From contig NGBS01000621.1 of the NCBI GenBank assembly GCA_002245135.1, forward strand, positions 1 through 64,000: a DNA stretch of 64,000 nt. The letters are read 5' to 3'. The stretch comes from Proteromonas lacertae (Eukaryota; Sar; Bigyra; Opalinata; Proteromonadidae). Each line of letters begins with the position of its first letter. Positions within the stretch are counted from its first letter, which is position 1. Below are positions 11,447 to 24,323 of this stretch, piece by piece. The notes beneath the pieces are model-generated. The model saw only the letters and a list, made by a program, of their open reading frames with translations, was not told the DNA's origin and did no database searches. Position numbers and translations under genes: made by a program.

Positions 11447-13832
11447 ATGAAAATTTCAGATTTTTTGCATGACAGTGCAATGTGCTTAGTGTTGCCTTGT
11501 AATACAGAAGTATTTTGTAGTGAAATATATTTATAGATAAAAGAACGAGTAGAAAAGAATAGTAGTGAAGTTGATTTGTTAGTTCAACATGAAAACGATA
11601 TTAAAAAACTAAAAGTAATGAGATCAAAAGAAAAGAAAGTGTTAAAATTCTTAGAGAGTTACTCATTGATTTGTGATAGTTGTACAGCGTTTGTTTGTCC
11701 TTTTGAAGTGTTTCAAATAAGTGAAGACAGTGAACTTATGATAATATCACGAGAATATTACTTATTAGACTTAGAAGAAATGATTGAAAATAAATCTTTT
11801 TCTGTGAATGAAATAATTGATGTGATAAGTTCAATATGTGATATATTGATGATATTGAGCGAAAATGATATAGTTGTAAAGAATTTGAAGAGTTCAAATA
11901 TTGTGTATGATAATCAAAACAATTTAAAGTTATGTGATTTATTCTTGAATGAATTGAGAAAAGAAGGCAATGTGAGAGTGTATGATATATGCTTTAAAAG
12001 CCCTGAAGAGCTGAGTGGATATGAATGTAATGATCGAAGTGTGATTTGGTCAATTGGCTGTACATTATATGAAATGATGTTTAAGAAATTACCATTCAAT
12101 GAAGATGATAACATCACTAAAACAAAAGAGAATATTGTGAGATGTAAATACAATATAGATGTAGAATGTGATGAAATGATGAAAAAGATGATAGATGGAA
12201 TGTTGAAAGTGAAGCATGAGGATAGAATAAGTTTGAAAGTGCTGAGAAAAGAAATGATGAAAATAAATGAAATGTTGAAAGATTCAGATGGTAATTTAAT
12301 GATATATAAAGAAAGAAAAGAAGTGTTATTCAATAGCGATTGTTTAATAGTTACATTTCCAATAATAAGCTTATCAGAATATTATCTTAAACATGATAAA
12401 TGGGAAGAATGTAGAGATAGGTTTATAGAATCTTATAATAATGAATATAATGAAAGAATAATAGTGGAATTATTGAAGATTCATTTATGTAAAGAATGGT
12501 TCATTGAATATAAATCTCATATTCCGCAATGTTTAATGAGTTATTATAAAACATATAATACAGTAGGTACAATGAAAATAGAAAGAATAATACAGAATAA
12601 ACTGAAATTTCATATTCAACATCAATGTAAAATAAGAAAGAATTGTTATTTAGATGAAATGATGTTATATATTGATAAGAGAGATTATGATAAAGAATCA
12701 ACAATAATTAATACAGATTGTTTTTGTATGTGTGAAGAAGGAATAAAATATTTGTTCAGAGTATTGAAACAAATTAATCTAATAATACTGCACTTCAATA
12801 TGTTAGATAATCATGATGATCTATTTTTTATTCCACTCCAAAATCAATCGTTATTTGCATCATTATTATCTCAATTATCTAATCTTCAAAGAATATATAT
12901 AAGATATAGTAATCTTACATATCATTTCGTTGAATCATTTGTTAAAGCAATTCCATTCATGATTAATCTTAAATATGTAGATCTTCAAGGTATTTACATT
13001 TTATATTATTTTGAAATAGGTAATCCAATTAGTCCAAAAGGATTCACATTATTATTCCCTTACCTTTATCTATTAATCAACTGGAATAATGAGTTGAATC
13101 TCATAAAGTTGAATTTAAATGACGAATCGATGATATTATTATCAGAAGAATTATATAAATATCCAAAACTTGACTTTATAGATATTACAGAAAATGAAAA
13201 TATTCATTCAAATGGATTAAAAGCTTTATTCTCCAAATTTCCTATATCAAAAATAGACTTTGATTTTAATGGAAGTAAAGAATTAATGATTGATAAAAAC
13301 ATTCCAAAATTGTTCAAAGACAGTTCATATTTAAATTTGAGCAATTCAGAAATTGATGATAATATTTTCATTCAATTCATTTTATTAAGATCAAATGAAT
13401 TAAGAGAAATAGAAAAGTTGTATTTGAGTAGTATTATTAGATATATTTATCTATTGTTTAGATAATAAGCTGACCTTCAGAAGTATAGAATGTCTGATAA
13501 ACAATTTATCTTTATTTCCAAAACTTAAAAAACTTCATGTAAATGGAAATGAAATAGGAGATGAAGGAATGAAAATATTATCTCCTCATTTACATTTATT
13601 AGTTGATAAGCATAATATGAAATTAATCAATTGTTTAAGTATAGCCATTATTATTAAATGTAATAGAAATGGGATTATCATCTGTTGGATTAAAATATTT
13701 AGTTGATGGTTTAAAGAATGAAAAAATTAATATACTTAATATAAGTGATAATAAAATAGATTCAGATGGAATAGAGTATTTGATGAAATATGTGAAAGAG
13801 AATGATAATATAATGCTTATATTTATTCATAG

Positions 13833-13890
<58 letters not shown>

Positions 13891-14856
13891 CTATCATTCA
13901 TTAAATAGATAATCCAATTGGTAATGCTGGATTTAAGATATTATTAAACGATTTGGAAATATTATCATACCAAAACGATTTTACAATATCAATTAAGTTG
14001 AGAAATATCTCAATAGATGATGAAAGTGTAATGTTATTAACAGATAATCTAGATTCAATTAAATATTGTAGTTTAATAGATTTAAATGGTAATAATGTTA
14101 GTTTTAATGTATTGAAATTAATATGTTCAAAATCATTAAAAAATGAAGAATATCCATTAATAAAAATGAACAATCCTTCATGGTCAAATGAAGAATTGGG
14201 ATATTATTTGGAGTATTGTATTAAAAAGGGAAAAAAAAGTTATGATTTTTCAAGTATAATATTAATAATAGAATAGTTATATTTTCATGAAATAGATATG
14301 AATATCAATGATTCACACATTTCAATAATAAAGCATATAAGTCGTTGTGAACTTGATTTATCCAATAATCAAATTTCTTCAAAAGGGTTAAAAGAATTAC
14401 CTAAAGATTTACTGCATATTTCAATATTTAATAACCCCATTGAAGATGAAGGAATAGAGATAATATGTAAGTATTTGAGAATGTTAACTTCTTATCGTGA
14501 TGAATTAAACTTATCAAGTATTGTTATTCTTTATATGTTATTGAATAGATATTGGAATGAGTGAAAAAGGATTAAAAATGTTAATAGAAAGGTTAAAAGC
14601 TTATGATCTGCTGAAGATAATAAATTTATCAGGAAATGAAATGAATGAAAGAGAATTGAGATTAATGAAAGAAAATGAGGAATTATTTGTTTATATAGAA
14701 GAATTGTCTATAACAGTAAAAGAAAATATTGATAAATCAGAATTAAAATCCTTTTTAGAAACGTTTTCATCTATCGAAATAATACATTTAGATGGAATAT
14801 CAGAAGAAGAAAAGAAAGAATTATCAAAAGTTTTTGAATATAAAATAATCAAGTGA
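11447..14856 (+). CDS. Pseudokinase-leucine-rich-repeat protein
   Basis: A 1057-residue protein with seven exons (introns 11510-11536, 13431-13461, 13639-13666, 13832-13908, 14254-14295, 14518-14548); the exon sum is exact. Residues of roughly 20-260 form a protein-kinase fold: the lobe linker, VVKNLKSSN at the catalytic-loop position, KSPEEL at the APE position and VIWSIGCTLYEMMF in helix F. The HRD motif is replaced by VKN and DFG by CDL, so a catalytically dead kinase is likely. A middle region of about 150 residues is followed by ribonuclease-inhibitor-type LRRs (repeats such as LHVNGNEIGDEGMKIL, LNISDNKIDSDGIEYL, LDLSNNQISSKGLKEL). It is probably a cytosolic binding scaffold; the partner is unknown. 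Confidence 0.8.
13832..13908 (+). repeat. Intron carrying (TA)n and (ATT)n microsatellites
   Basis: The donor GTATAT extends directly into about 14 TA units, then a run of ATT units, and ends TTAAATAG. Splicing it out joins the LRR coding frame exactly, so it is an intron and not an intergenic repeat. Confidence 0.8.
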
Positions 14857-15018
14857 TATATAATATTATGGCTTATTTTACATGTTTTTGATATTATTTT
14901 CACCAGAAATAAACAATTTATCTATATTTTCAATTTTGCCTCTAATTTGATCAAGCCTCAAATCATCCCGCCAATTACTTTTTTTGTTTTTTTCTTAAAT
15001 CCATCGAAATATTAAAAA

Positions 15019-15985
15019 ATGAGTAATATGAATAAATCAGAATGTATAAAATTTACTGATGAAATGTTATATGACGTATTATATAAATATTTTGGTTATA
15101 AGAGTTTTCGAAGTGAGCAGAAAGGTAATAATATTGTATTGTAATTGTGTAGAAATAATAGCTAATGTATTGAGAGGGAAAGACAGTTTGGTGTTAATGC
15201 CAACAGGAGGAGGTAAATCACTTTGTTATGAAATTCCAGCACTATTACTGTGTGGTGTGACGATAGTGATATGTCCATTGATTGCTCTTATGATAGACCA
15301 AGGTATATATTTGTTTTTGATTTATATTTCGTTGTTTTATAGTTCAATCACTGAAATCTAAAGGAATCTGTTGTGCTTACTTATCTTCAACTCAGAACAA
15401 TCATGAGAAGCAAGAAATATTAAAACTACTAAATGATAAACCTATGAAACTAAAAATGTTATATGTATCACCTGAAAGATTTATATTAAATGATTTTAAG
15501 AATATTTTATCAAATTTATACAAAGATAATTTAATATCTTTTATAGCTATAGATGAAGCTCATTGTATATCTAAGTATAAATACTTCAAATATAAAATTC
15601 AATTTTTGTATAGATGGGGACATGATTTTCGACCAGCATATCGATCATTAGGAAATATTAAAAAAGATTATCCAAATTTAAGTGTAATAGCCTTAACAGC
15701 CACAGCTACAAGAAAAGTCGTTGAAGATATGAAATTGTCCTTACAATTGAAAGGTTGTAATCAATTCCAAACTAGTTTTTATCGAAGTAATTTGTTCTAT
15801 AAAGTGTTTTATACTCCAAAGAATGAAGATAAATTAAAAAGATTAATTGAAACTTTACGAAATATTCCATTCAGTGATAGTGGTATAATTTATGCTCATA
15901 AACGAGAGAAAGTTGAAGAATTATGTGAAATATTAAAGAGTGAAGGATATAATGTAGATCAATATCATGCAGGAATGGCAGTATA

Positions 15986-16019
<34 letters not shown>

Positions 16020-17163
16020 TATTAGGCAAAAGAACGTGAAAGAGTTCAAAATGGAATGGTTAAATGGTAAAATCTCATTGGTAATAGCAACAATAGCATT
16101 TGGAATGGGAATAGATAAAGTATATTAATATTTTATAATATAATAAATAATTAGAAAGATGTAAGATATATAATTCATTATTCAATACCATCAACATTAG
16201 AAGGATATTATCCAAGAAAGTGGTCGAGCTGGAAGAGATGGCTTTGCCATCTCAATGTATAATATTATACAGTAATGAAGATGTAAAAACATTTGAATTT
16301 CTTTGTCAAAGAGGAGATGATCAAACAGTTGATCCAATCGTAAAAATCGAGAATTTACATTCAGTTCGAGATTATTGTATATGTTTAGATAAATGTCGGC
16401 ATTATCAATTATTACATTATTTTGGTGAAACTCTGAAAGATAATAAATGTAAAAGCCAATGTGATATTTGTACAGATTTGAAAAGAGTAACTCAAGATTA
16501 TGTGAAGAGCTCTTTAGAACAACAAACTTATAATTCAAAGAATAATCGAATATCAGCTAAATCATTATTAGAAAGAGCATCTGATAAATATAATGATGAT
16601 GATGATGATGGATATTATGGTGGTGGAAAACCATGTATAGATAGTGGAAAACTATTGGATAAACCATATGACGATCATCCAATAATATTTGCAACAGGAT
16701 TGTCATTGAAGAAAAGAATGGATTTATTAGCAAAAGGTGTAGAGATTAGAAGTCCTGAGAATCCTCCAGCGAAGAAACAAAAGACATCGATAGTGAAATA
16801 CTTGACATTAACGCAGAATGATTATCCAATTAAAAGTGATGTGAAGAATGAGAATGTGGTAAGTATTGAGAATAAAATTAGGAAGAAAGTTGGTTATAAG
16901 TATGATTATTATTATATTTATTGAATAGGTTATACTCCTATATAGCAAAGAATCTTCAAAAACATGGAGTGGATGATGATTCAAAATCTGCAATTCAATT
17001 TTCTCAATTTTTAGAATGGAAAATATACACTTTGGCAAAGAATGATGATGATTATAAAGCTTTAACAAAGAAGAGCCTTGAATTGTTGCTAGATATTGAT
17101 GATGAGAAAGAAATTACCAATTTTAATATTAGATCAATAGTTAATAATTTATCGAAAAAATGA
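15019..17163 (+). CDS. RecQ-family DNA helicase
   Basis: An ATP-dependent 3'-5' DNA helicase for recombination and fork repair, about 641 residues. Motifs in order: FRSEQKE (motif 0), [11 protein letters not shown] (Walker A), DEAHCIS (motif II), WGHDFRP (aromatic-rich loop), ALTATAT (III), YHAGM (IV), [13 protein letters not shown] (V) and ESGRAGRDG (VI). A Cys-containing zinc-binding segment follows ([14 protein letters not shown]...CKSQCDIC). Introns: 15125-15152, 15303-15342, 15575-15613, 15981-16025, 16120-16154, 16900-16928. Three extra single bases at about 16053 (GG), 16212 (CC) and 16243 (TTT) break the frame within 190 bp. Conserved motifs continue in the +1 frame each time, and together they restore the overall frame. 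No HRDC domain is evident; the tail is charged. Confidence 0.9.
15981..16025 (+). repeat. Intron with (ATT)n microsatellite in RecQ
   Basis: GTATATGTT is followed by uninterrupted ATT units and ends ATTAG. It splits the codons after HAGMA of the helicase; removal keeps the frame into AKERERVQ. Confidence 0.85.
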
Positions 17164-17293
17164 TAATAAGTTTTTCTTTTATAATTCTTTTAAAATTTCA
17201 TGTTTTTTTTTATTTTTGAAAAAAATCAATCAGTAATTTACTTGATGTAATTTACATATGAAAATTTGAAGATTGTAATTGAGTTTTATAGAA

Positions 17294-18843
17294 ATGGATT
17301 CAAACAATTCCGACAAGCAGAGGGAGAATTTGAAAGCAGCAATAGAAGCGCAATTGCTTCATACTAAAAAGATAATGGAAGAAAAGGCTAGAAGGTATAT
17401 TTTTGTAATTGAATCAAATATGAATAGAAAACGAGAATTAGATGAGAAATTAAAAGATGCAGATGAGGAAACAAAAAAAGAATTACTTGAAGTATATTAT
17501 TTATTAATTACTCTACTCTCTGTAGCAATACAAGCGTGAAGAGCGTATTAGAACAAGAGAAGGATATAAACGATATTCAGTTTGTGATTTCGACTTTCTA
17601 GCAGTAATAGGAAAAGGAGCATTTGGTGAAGTTCGTCTAGTGAGAGAAAAATCAACAGGAGAAATTTACGCATTAAAAATTATGTTAAAAGAATCAATGA
17701 GAAAAAAGAATCAAGTCGATCATGTCAAAGCAGAAAGGGACGTATTAGCCGCAAGTTCAACTCAATGGGTAGTAGGTTTAGCCTATTCATTTCAAGATGA
17801 AAAATATTTATATTTAGTGATGGATTACTGTGTAGGTGGAGATGTAATGTCATTGTTAATCCACGAAGATATATTTTCTGAAGAAACAACAAAGTTTTAT
17901 ATAAGTGAAACGATTTTAGCATTAGAATATGTTCATAATTTAGGCTACATTCATCGTGATTTAAAACCAGATAATTTATTAATAGATGTCTATGGTCATA
18001 TTAAACTTACCGATTTAGGTTTATGTAAAAAGATATCAAATGATTATGAAAAAAGTTATGTTAAAGCCTTAAATATGAATAACAATAATAATAGCGAAAA
18101 AGACAATAATATATCCAAGCCATCTCATAGAGCTAGAATATTGGTATATAGTACAGTTGGTACACCCGATTATATTGCTCCAGAAGTATTGAGTCAAAAG
18201 GGATATAGTATGGAATGTGATTGGTGGAGCTTAGGTGTGATAATGTTTGAAATGTTAATTGGATATCCACCATTTTATGCTGATGATTCTGTTAAAACAT
18301 GTTCTTATATATTAGAACATAAAAAACGATTTGTTATTCCAGAAGAAGCGAAGAGTACTTTAAGTCCTGAATGTATTGATTTAATGAGCAAATTGATATG
18401 TGATGCTGATATTAGATTAGGAAGAAATGATGTAAATGAAATAAAGAATCATCCATGGTTTCGAAATGTGAATTGGAATAAAATTGCTGAGACAAAACCA
18501 CCATATATTTTGAATGAACCCAAAAGAATTGAATTTATTTTAAATGAACAAAAGAAATTACCAACTGATAGTCCAATTTTGGCAGAATATGTGAAAGAAT
18601 TAACAGAGAATTTTGATTCTTTACCAAATGATCCATTACCAAGTATATATTTTAATATTATTTTATCTATTTATAATAGTTATGAAAGATAGTAAATCTT
18701 ATAGAATTGATATGAAGAAAGATTTTGTTGGTTTTACATATAAAAGAGAGAAGAAAGATGATGCTAAAGCTGATCTTAGTAAGTTAAGTGAAGTAGTTGA
18801 TGCAGATGATGAAGCATTTTTTGGAGATGGAAGTGATAAATAG
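17294..18843 (+). CDS. NDR/LATS-class AGC protein kinase
   Basis: A 481-residue Ser/Thr kinase; introns 17395-17427, 17492-17525 and 18643-18679; the exon sum is exact. The N-terminal helical region (about residues 1-75) is the usual MOB-binding segment of NDR kinases. The kinase domain has [12 protein letters not shown] (Gly loop), YALKIM (Lys), HRDLKPDN (catalytic loop), DLGLC in place of DFG, an activation-loop insert of about 35 residues with an Asn run, and [12 protein letters not shown]. The C-terminal hydrophobic motif DFVGFTYKR matches the NDR-type F-x-x-[FY]-T-Y pattern, where an upstream Hippo/STE20 kinase phosphorylates the Thr. The family controls cell polarity and cytokinesis. 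A DLG instead of DFG is seen in some active AGC kinases. Confidence 0.92.
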
Positions 18844-19177
18844 AATAATATTTTTTTTATATTGTAATATATATATATATATTTCTAACAGCTATTTGTT
18901 CAGATTTAGAATTATCGTTCACTTGATGAGTGACAAATGTAAGTTAACATTATGTGAATTGCATATATCTTATTTCAACAATTAATCAAACTATAACTTA
19001 CCTTATGCATATTTAGCCTTAATCTAATACATTTTCAAAATTCATTTGAATTAGCTGGTATGATTTATGCACATGGTACTTTTCCTCCCAAATGCAACAA
19101 CATTTATGAATAATCATATTCTTTAGGTTTCTTTTTAATTACAAATTATTAAAAAGTAATATACTCTAAAAATATAA
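18844..19177. other. Intergenic region between convergent genes, nothing recognised
   Basis: 334 bp of AT-rich sequence between the 3' ends of the NDR kinase and the ABC transporter. There is a (TA)n tract near 18868-18882. I see no RNA gene, no ORF with coding character and no clear repeat. Confidence 0.6.
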
Positions 19178-22100
19178 TTACTCATTCTTCAACATTTGTC
19201 TTGTAGCTAATTGATGGTATAATCCACCTTCAATATTCATCAATTCCTCGTGTTTGCCATTTTCTACTACTCTTCCATGATCCATTACAAATATCATATC
19301 AGCATTTTGAATTGTACTTAAACGATGAGCAACTATTATACTTGTTCTATCACTACTTTCTAATAATTTATCTATTGCTTCTTGAACAACAGCTTCACTT
19401 TCGGTATCTAAAGCACTTGTTGCTTCATCTAATAATAATATCTTTGGATTTCTTAATATAGCTCTGGCTATAGCTATTCTTTGCTTTTGCCCTCCACTTA
19501 ATTGCTCTCCTTTATTACCTACATTTGTATTGTAGTTATCTGGAAATTCCATTATGAAATTATGAGCATTTGCTGCTTTAGCTGCTGCAACTACATCTTC
19601 ATGAGTTACTGATTCATTTCCATAATCTCCCATTCGAATATTATCTTCAATTGTTCCACTGAATAACACTGGTTCTTGACTTACTAAACCAAATTGTTTT
19701 CTCAAATGTCTTATATTCATCGATTTTATTTCATGACCATCTATTAAGATCTCACCTGAATCAGCATTATAGAATCTTTGTAATAAACCTATTATCGTTG
19801 ATTTACCACAACCGCTTGAACCAACTAAAGCTACTTTCTGACCTTTTGGAATCTTCAAATTCAACTTTCTCAACACCTTTGTCTCATTTCTTGTTGGATA
19901 AGCAAAAATTACATCTTTAAACTCAATTTCACCTGATATTTCAGGTGTATCACCATCATTTGAAGATATATCAACATCTGGTTTTGAATTAACTATTTCA
20001 GATACTCTTTCTGTCGCTGTTTTTACTTGAGCAACATCATTAGCAAAAGATGTTGAATTACTCAAAACTAAAGCTCTAATAAATAATAAAAACATTAAAA
20101 AATATATATACACAGCATTCATAGCTACCAATACTGTTATTAAATTTCCTACAGGACATAAACCATCAACAGCCCAAGTACCTCCAACACCAAATGCTAT
20201 TGCATATCCACTTAGATCAAATATTTCATTATAGCCTTGTAAAATACCAGTATAATTAGCATCTAATATTCTTACCTTTAAAGATTCATCTTCTGTTGAT
20301 ATAAATTTACCATTTATATATTCTTCTATTGATAGACTTTTTACAGTTTTGATATTGTTTACAGATTCTGAGACAATTGAGCCAACTTCTTCAGTTGGTT
20401 TCTTTGTTTTGTTCATTATCTTTAATGCTGCTTTCATTCTCAAATAACCACCAAGAACAATAAATGGAATAATTGGAGACATTACTAATGCAATTTTCCA
20501 AGATGATATAAACGAAACGATTAACCCAGCAATGATTGTAAATATTGTTTGAGCATACATTCCAGATTTATCTTGAAGTGATGTTTGTAATAATGAAATA
20601 TTACTTGAGAGTAAAGTTGTTATTGCACCAGTACTATGGTCATTATCATCATAATATTTGATGTCTTGTTTCATTAATGATCTATAACTCATATTTCTTA
20701 CCTTCTTGGCGAATTTGGCACTAATACTACCAAATAAAATTGACTGTATTCCCATAAAAGAACAAATCACAATATAAAATCCAACTAATGACAAATACCA
20801 ATTTCTCATTTGAATCATTAATTCATGCATATCAGTTTCATAAAATGAACTAACCATTCCTCCAAAGAATATTGCATAACATGGATGTATTGATCCATTA
20901 ATCATTGATGATATTAATGCTAATAGATCAATACACATACTATTAAATGCAAATTTCAATATTGACCATGATGAAGATTTTGATTGTTTTTTATCGCTTA
21001 TAGTCTTTTCAGAATGAGTAATTTCGTTAGATTTTATTTCACTTGATTTTCTTATTTCATCTGTTGAAATTTTATCTTCTGTTTCAACTGATGGACTTAT
21101 TGGATTGATATTATTCTCAATATTATCGGTTTTCAACATTTGATTTTCTCTTAATTTTGAATATACTCCTCCTTTACTCATTAATTCTTTATGATTTCCT
21201 TGTTCTACAACTCTTCCTCCATCAATTACTATAATTTCATCAGCTGTTTCAATTGTGGATAATCTATGAGCAACAATCAAAGTTGTTCTTTGTTTATCTT
21301 TTAATAATTCATCTAATGCATCTTGGACTACTTTTTCACTTTCACTATCTAATCCACTAGTTGCTTCATCAAGAATTAATATGGATGGATCTCTTATTAA
21401 AGCTCTAGCTATAGCTATTCTTTGCTTTTGCCCACCACTCAATGAATGACCTCCTTCACCAACTAATGTATCATATCCATTAGGAAATTGATTGATAAAA
21501 CTATCAGCATTTGCTTGTTTTGCTGCTTTGATTATCTCTTCATCACTACAATCCAACTTTCCAAGTCTGATATTATCTTTCACACTTCCTCTGAATAGAA
21601 TTGGTTCTTGACTTACAACACCAATTTTCATTCTATAGGAATTTACATTATAATTCTTTATATTCTTATCATCAACTAATATTTCACCTTCATATTCATC
21701 ATATAATCTTTGTAATAATTGTAATAGTGTTGATTTACCACATCCACTTGAACCAACTATACCTATCTTCTTTCCTGCTTCAATTGTAATGTTTAAATCA
21801 TTCAATGCATTTTGCTCTTTTCTATTTGGATAATGAAATTTTACATGTCTATATTCAATTTTACCTTTTAATGATTCCACTTTTTCTCCGTTTGATTTTT
21901 CTTTTGTATTTTCACTTTCTTCAATTGTTTTATACACTTCATATCCAGAACCACAAGCTTGATTGATAGCTTGAAGAGAAGGACTTAACATGAATATACC
22001 AAACACTCCCATACTAATAACACATTGTGTAGCAAATACTGCTCCTCCATTTAAACATGTTTCACCTTTTATACACTGAAATGCTTCATCACACTATAAT

Positions 22101-23317
22101 AAATAAAATATTTCTATTTATACAATATCTCTTCCATTGCAATCAGCTGATGAGAAATTATAATATTCATTATTACATACTGTCTTCAAATTTAATGTTA
22201 TGTTATTTTTATTTTCATATCCGTATATACCTCGACAACTTCCACGAAAACTAATTTGAATAGACATTATTATTATTATATATAATATATACTCATTCAT
22301 CATATCTAGTTTATCTTCTCTGATTAAATGACTTCCATACCAAAATGCAAATCCAGAAGCATTATAAAAAACGAAATTCATAAATCCATTGCTAAATCCA
22401 GCCATTTTACAGACTTTAATTGAAAATTGCTTGGCTTTTTCTGTTGCTTTTTCATACAATTCAATAAATCGATTTTCAATTCCATATGATGAAACTGTCT
22501 TTATTGAACCAATACTTTCTTCAGCAATACTACTGGATTCAGCATTTGCAGCTTGTAACCCTCCATAATATTTACCAGTTATACTTGTGATAGAAAATGA
22601 AACAATTCCCAAAGGAAATGCTATTGCCATGTATACTAATGTAACTTGCCAACTTTGGGTAAATCCAATAATAAACGATGCAACTATTTGAGATAATGCT
22701 TTGAATAATTTACCAAATTCCATTCCAATACCTTGAGTCATAGCATTTGTATCATCAATCACTCTTGAGGCTAGTTTCTTGGAATCATTTTCATCAAACC
22801 ATGCTACATTTTGATTCAGTAATACATTAAAATACTTGGCTCTTATTCGACTGATTTGTCTTTCTAGAATTTAATAGATATTTAAAAATACCTGAGGCTA
22901 AACGAAATGTGGTGATAAAAATCATTCCAGCAATACCAGAAACAATTCCGAGTAGTAGAATAATCAAAGCATTGTCTCTAACAGTCTTTTTTGACTAATT
23001 ATTGAATAAACAAATGATAAAAATACTTCATCAGGATTAATAACTTCTTCATCATTAATTGCGTTGAATAAATCCTTTAGGATATACATACAAATTGAAT
23101 AGAAAGATCCATTCACGAAAGCAGCGATTATTCCAATAATAATCAAAATAATGTCACTTCCATCAGCATATTTCCACAATTCAGTTTTACTTAAAACCTT
23201 TCTTTCAAATTTTTCTTCATTCTCGACTTTTTCTTGTTTTTCTTCCTCTGAATCACTTTTTTTGTCATCAATTAAGTGGGATTCCAATTCAGAGGACTGT
23301 GATTCCTTCTTGTCCAT
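19178..23317 (-). CDS. Full ABCB/P-glycoprotein-type transporter
   Basis: A 1335-residue TMD-NBD-TMD-NBD exporter; introns 22995-23026, 22864-22891, 22251-22292 and 22094-22123; the exon sum is exact. A charged cytosolic N-terminus (MDKKESQSSELE) precedes the first span. NBD1: GSSGCGKST, LSGGQKQRIAIARA, ILILDEATSGLD. NBD2: GSSGCGKST, LSGGQKQRIAIARA, ILLLDEATSALD. Both sites keep Walker A, the signature, Walker B and the H-loop (VAHRLST), so both should hydrolyse ATP. A Cys-rich insertion with NNIT and NFSS sequons sits late in TMD1 (22050-22290), where animal ABCB proteins have a short loop. It is likely an efflux pump at the plasma membrane or an endomembrane; the substrate cannot be predicted. 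Confidence 0.93.
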
Positions 23318-23622
23318 CAGAAAACTGCCTTAATTTAAAATGCTTTTGTTTTACAATATTTCTCTTCTTTTATTGGTTATTCTTCGAATCTCTGTAAAGC
23401 CATTATCATTCTTTCAATGAAATATAACGAAAAGATTAAAAAGAAATACAAAAATTATGAGATTATTTTGTGTATTGATTTTAAATCAAACAAATTCTTA
23501 CTTTTTTAGCTGTTTACCAAGTTTAATACTTCTTTATGTTTCATATTCTGTATAGAGTTAATTTTTAACCAAATTAAGAAAGATCCCAAGAAAAATTCTT
23601 CATAATCATAAGGGTTTTAGGG
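23318..23622. other. Upstream region of the ABC transporter
   Basis: About 305 bp. On the minus strand it contains TTTTCGTTATATTTCATT near 23417-23436, loosely similar to the TCGTTTCAT element seen before other genes. I see no gene here. Confidence 0.4.
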
Positions 23623-23796
23623 TTATTCATAATCTAACTGCCCACTTCCTGAATTATCATGGAATGCTGATCTTGGTTGTCTTCTATAATAAACAATAAA
23701 AAATAAAAAATACGGACCAGTTTGGTATTTAGCTTCATTCTTTTGAGCATCTTTTAAAAATGTGGCAAAAAGAGGTGATGTTACAAGATATATCAT
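23623..23796 (-). CDS. Small predicted protein, 47 residues, one intron
   Basis: The ATG at 23796 opens MIYLVTSPLFATFLKDAQKN. A 30-nt intron (23684-23713, GTATTTT...TATAG) splits the Pro codon, and the second exon ends SGSGQLDYE before TAA. The exon sum is exact (48 codons). The N-terminal 15 residues are hydrophobic and the rest polar, with RQPRSAFHDN. The canonical small intron at the right phase supports a real gene. I do not recognise the family, and an upstream exon ending near 23800 is possible because a TTCTTAG acceptor-like site lies there. Confidence 0.4.
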   Translation of the reverse strand: MIYLVTSPLFATFLKDAQKNEAKYQTGPYFLFFIVYYRRQPRSAFHDNSGSGQLDYE

Positions 23797-24323
23797 CTTT
23801 TTCTAAGAAAAAAAGAAAAATGAAAATGATGGTTTTCGAAAAAAATAATTTTGTTAAACCAGATTTGCATTTCTATCATTTTCTCTTTGTTAAAACAGAA
23901 ACTCTTTACAAAAATTTACAATTCCAAAAGCAGATAGTTTTATCTATGACAAAAACAATTTATGATGAATGAATCAGAACAAAAGTATTTATAATTCTAA
24001 CTTATAAACTAATCTTTATTTAAATTGCAGTTTAGAAGTTATTTTATATAATTATAAAAAATAACAAACAGAACTGCTAAATGAAAATGATTTCAAAAAT
24101 ACACTTTAACAGAATATACTAACTTTCGAAAGAGAGAAGGACAGTGGAGTCCAGATCACAGAAATATACTAACTATGAAATCTAGAATATTGAAACTCTT
24201 AAAATTAACAAAATTTTAGTTTTAAGAGCTTTAATTCATATATTTATTAAAATTAAAATTATTATTATTATTATATAGATAAATCCAAAACAAGAATTCA
24301 CAGTATATATTACATTATTATAA
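23797..24323. other. Intergenic region, nothing recognised
   Basis: 527 bp of AT-rich sequence. A 70-codon open frame at 23760-23972 on the plus strand lies antisense to the small gene and has low-complexity Lys/Phe composition, so I do not call it. No RNA gene or repeat seen. Confidence 0.5.

Noticed and set aside
13840-13890. (TA)n/(ATT)n tracts as intergenic repeats splitting genes
   Set aside because: Each lies between a GTAT donor and a TAG acceptor, and removing it restores the coding frame, so they are intron parts.
23760-23972. 70-codon plus-strand ORF
   Set aside because: Low-complexity Lys/Phe sequence antisense to the small spliced gene, with no upstream element or similarity to anything I know.
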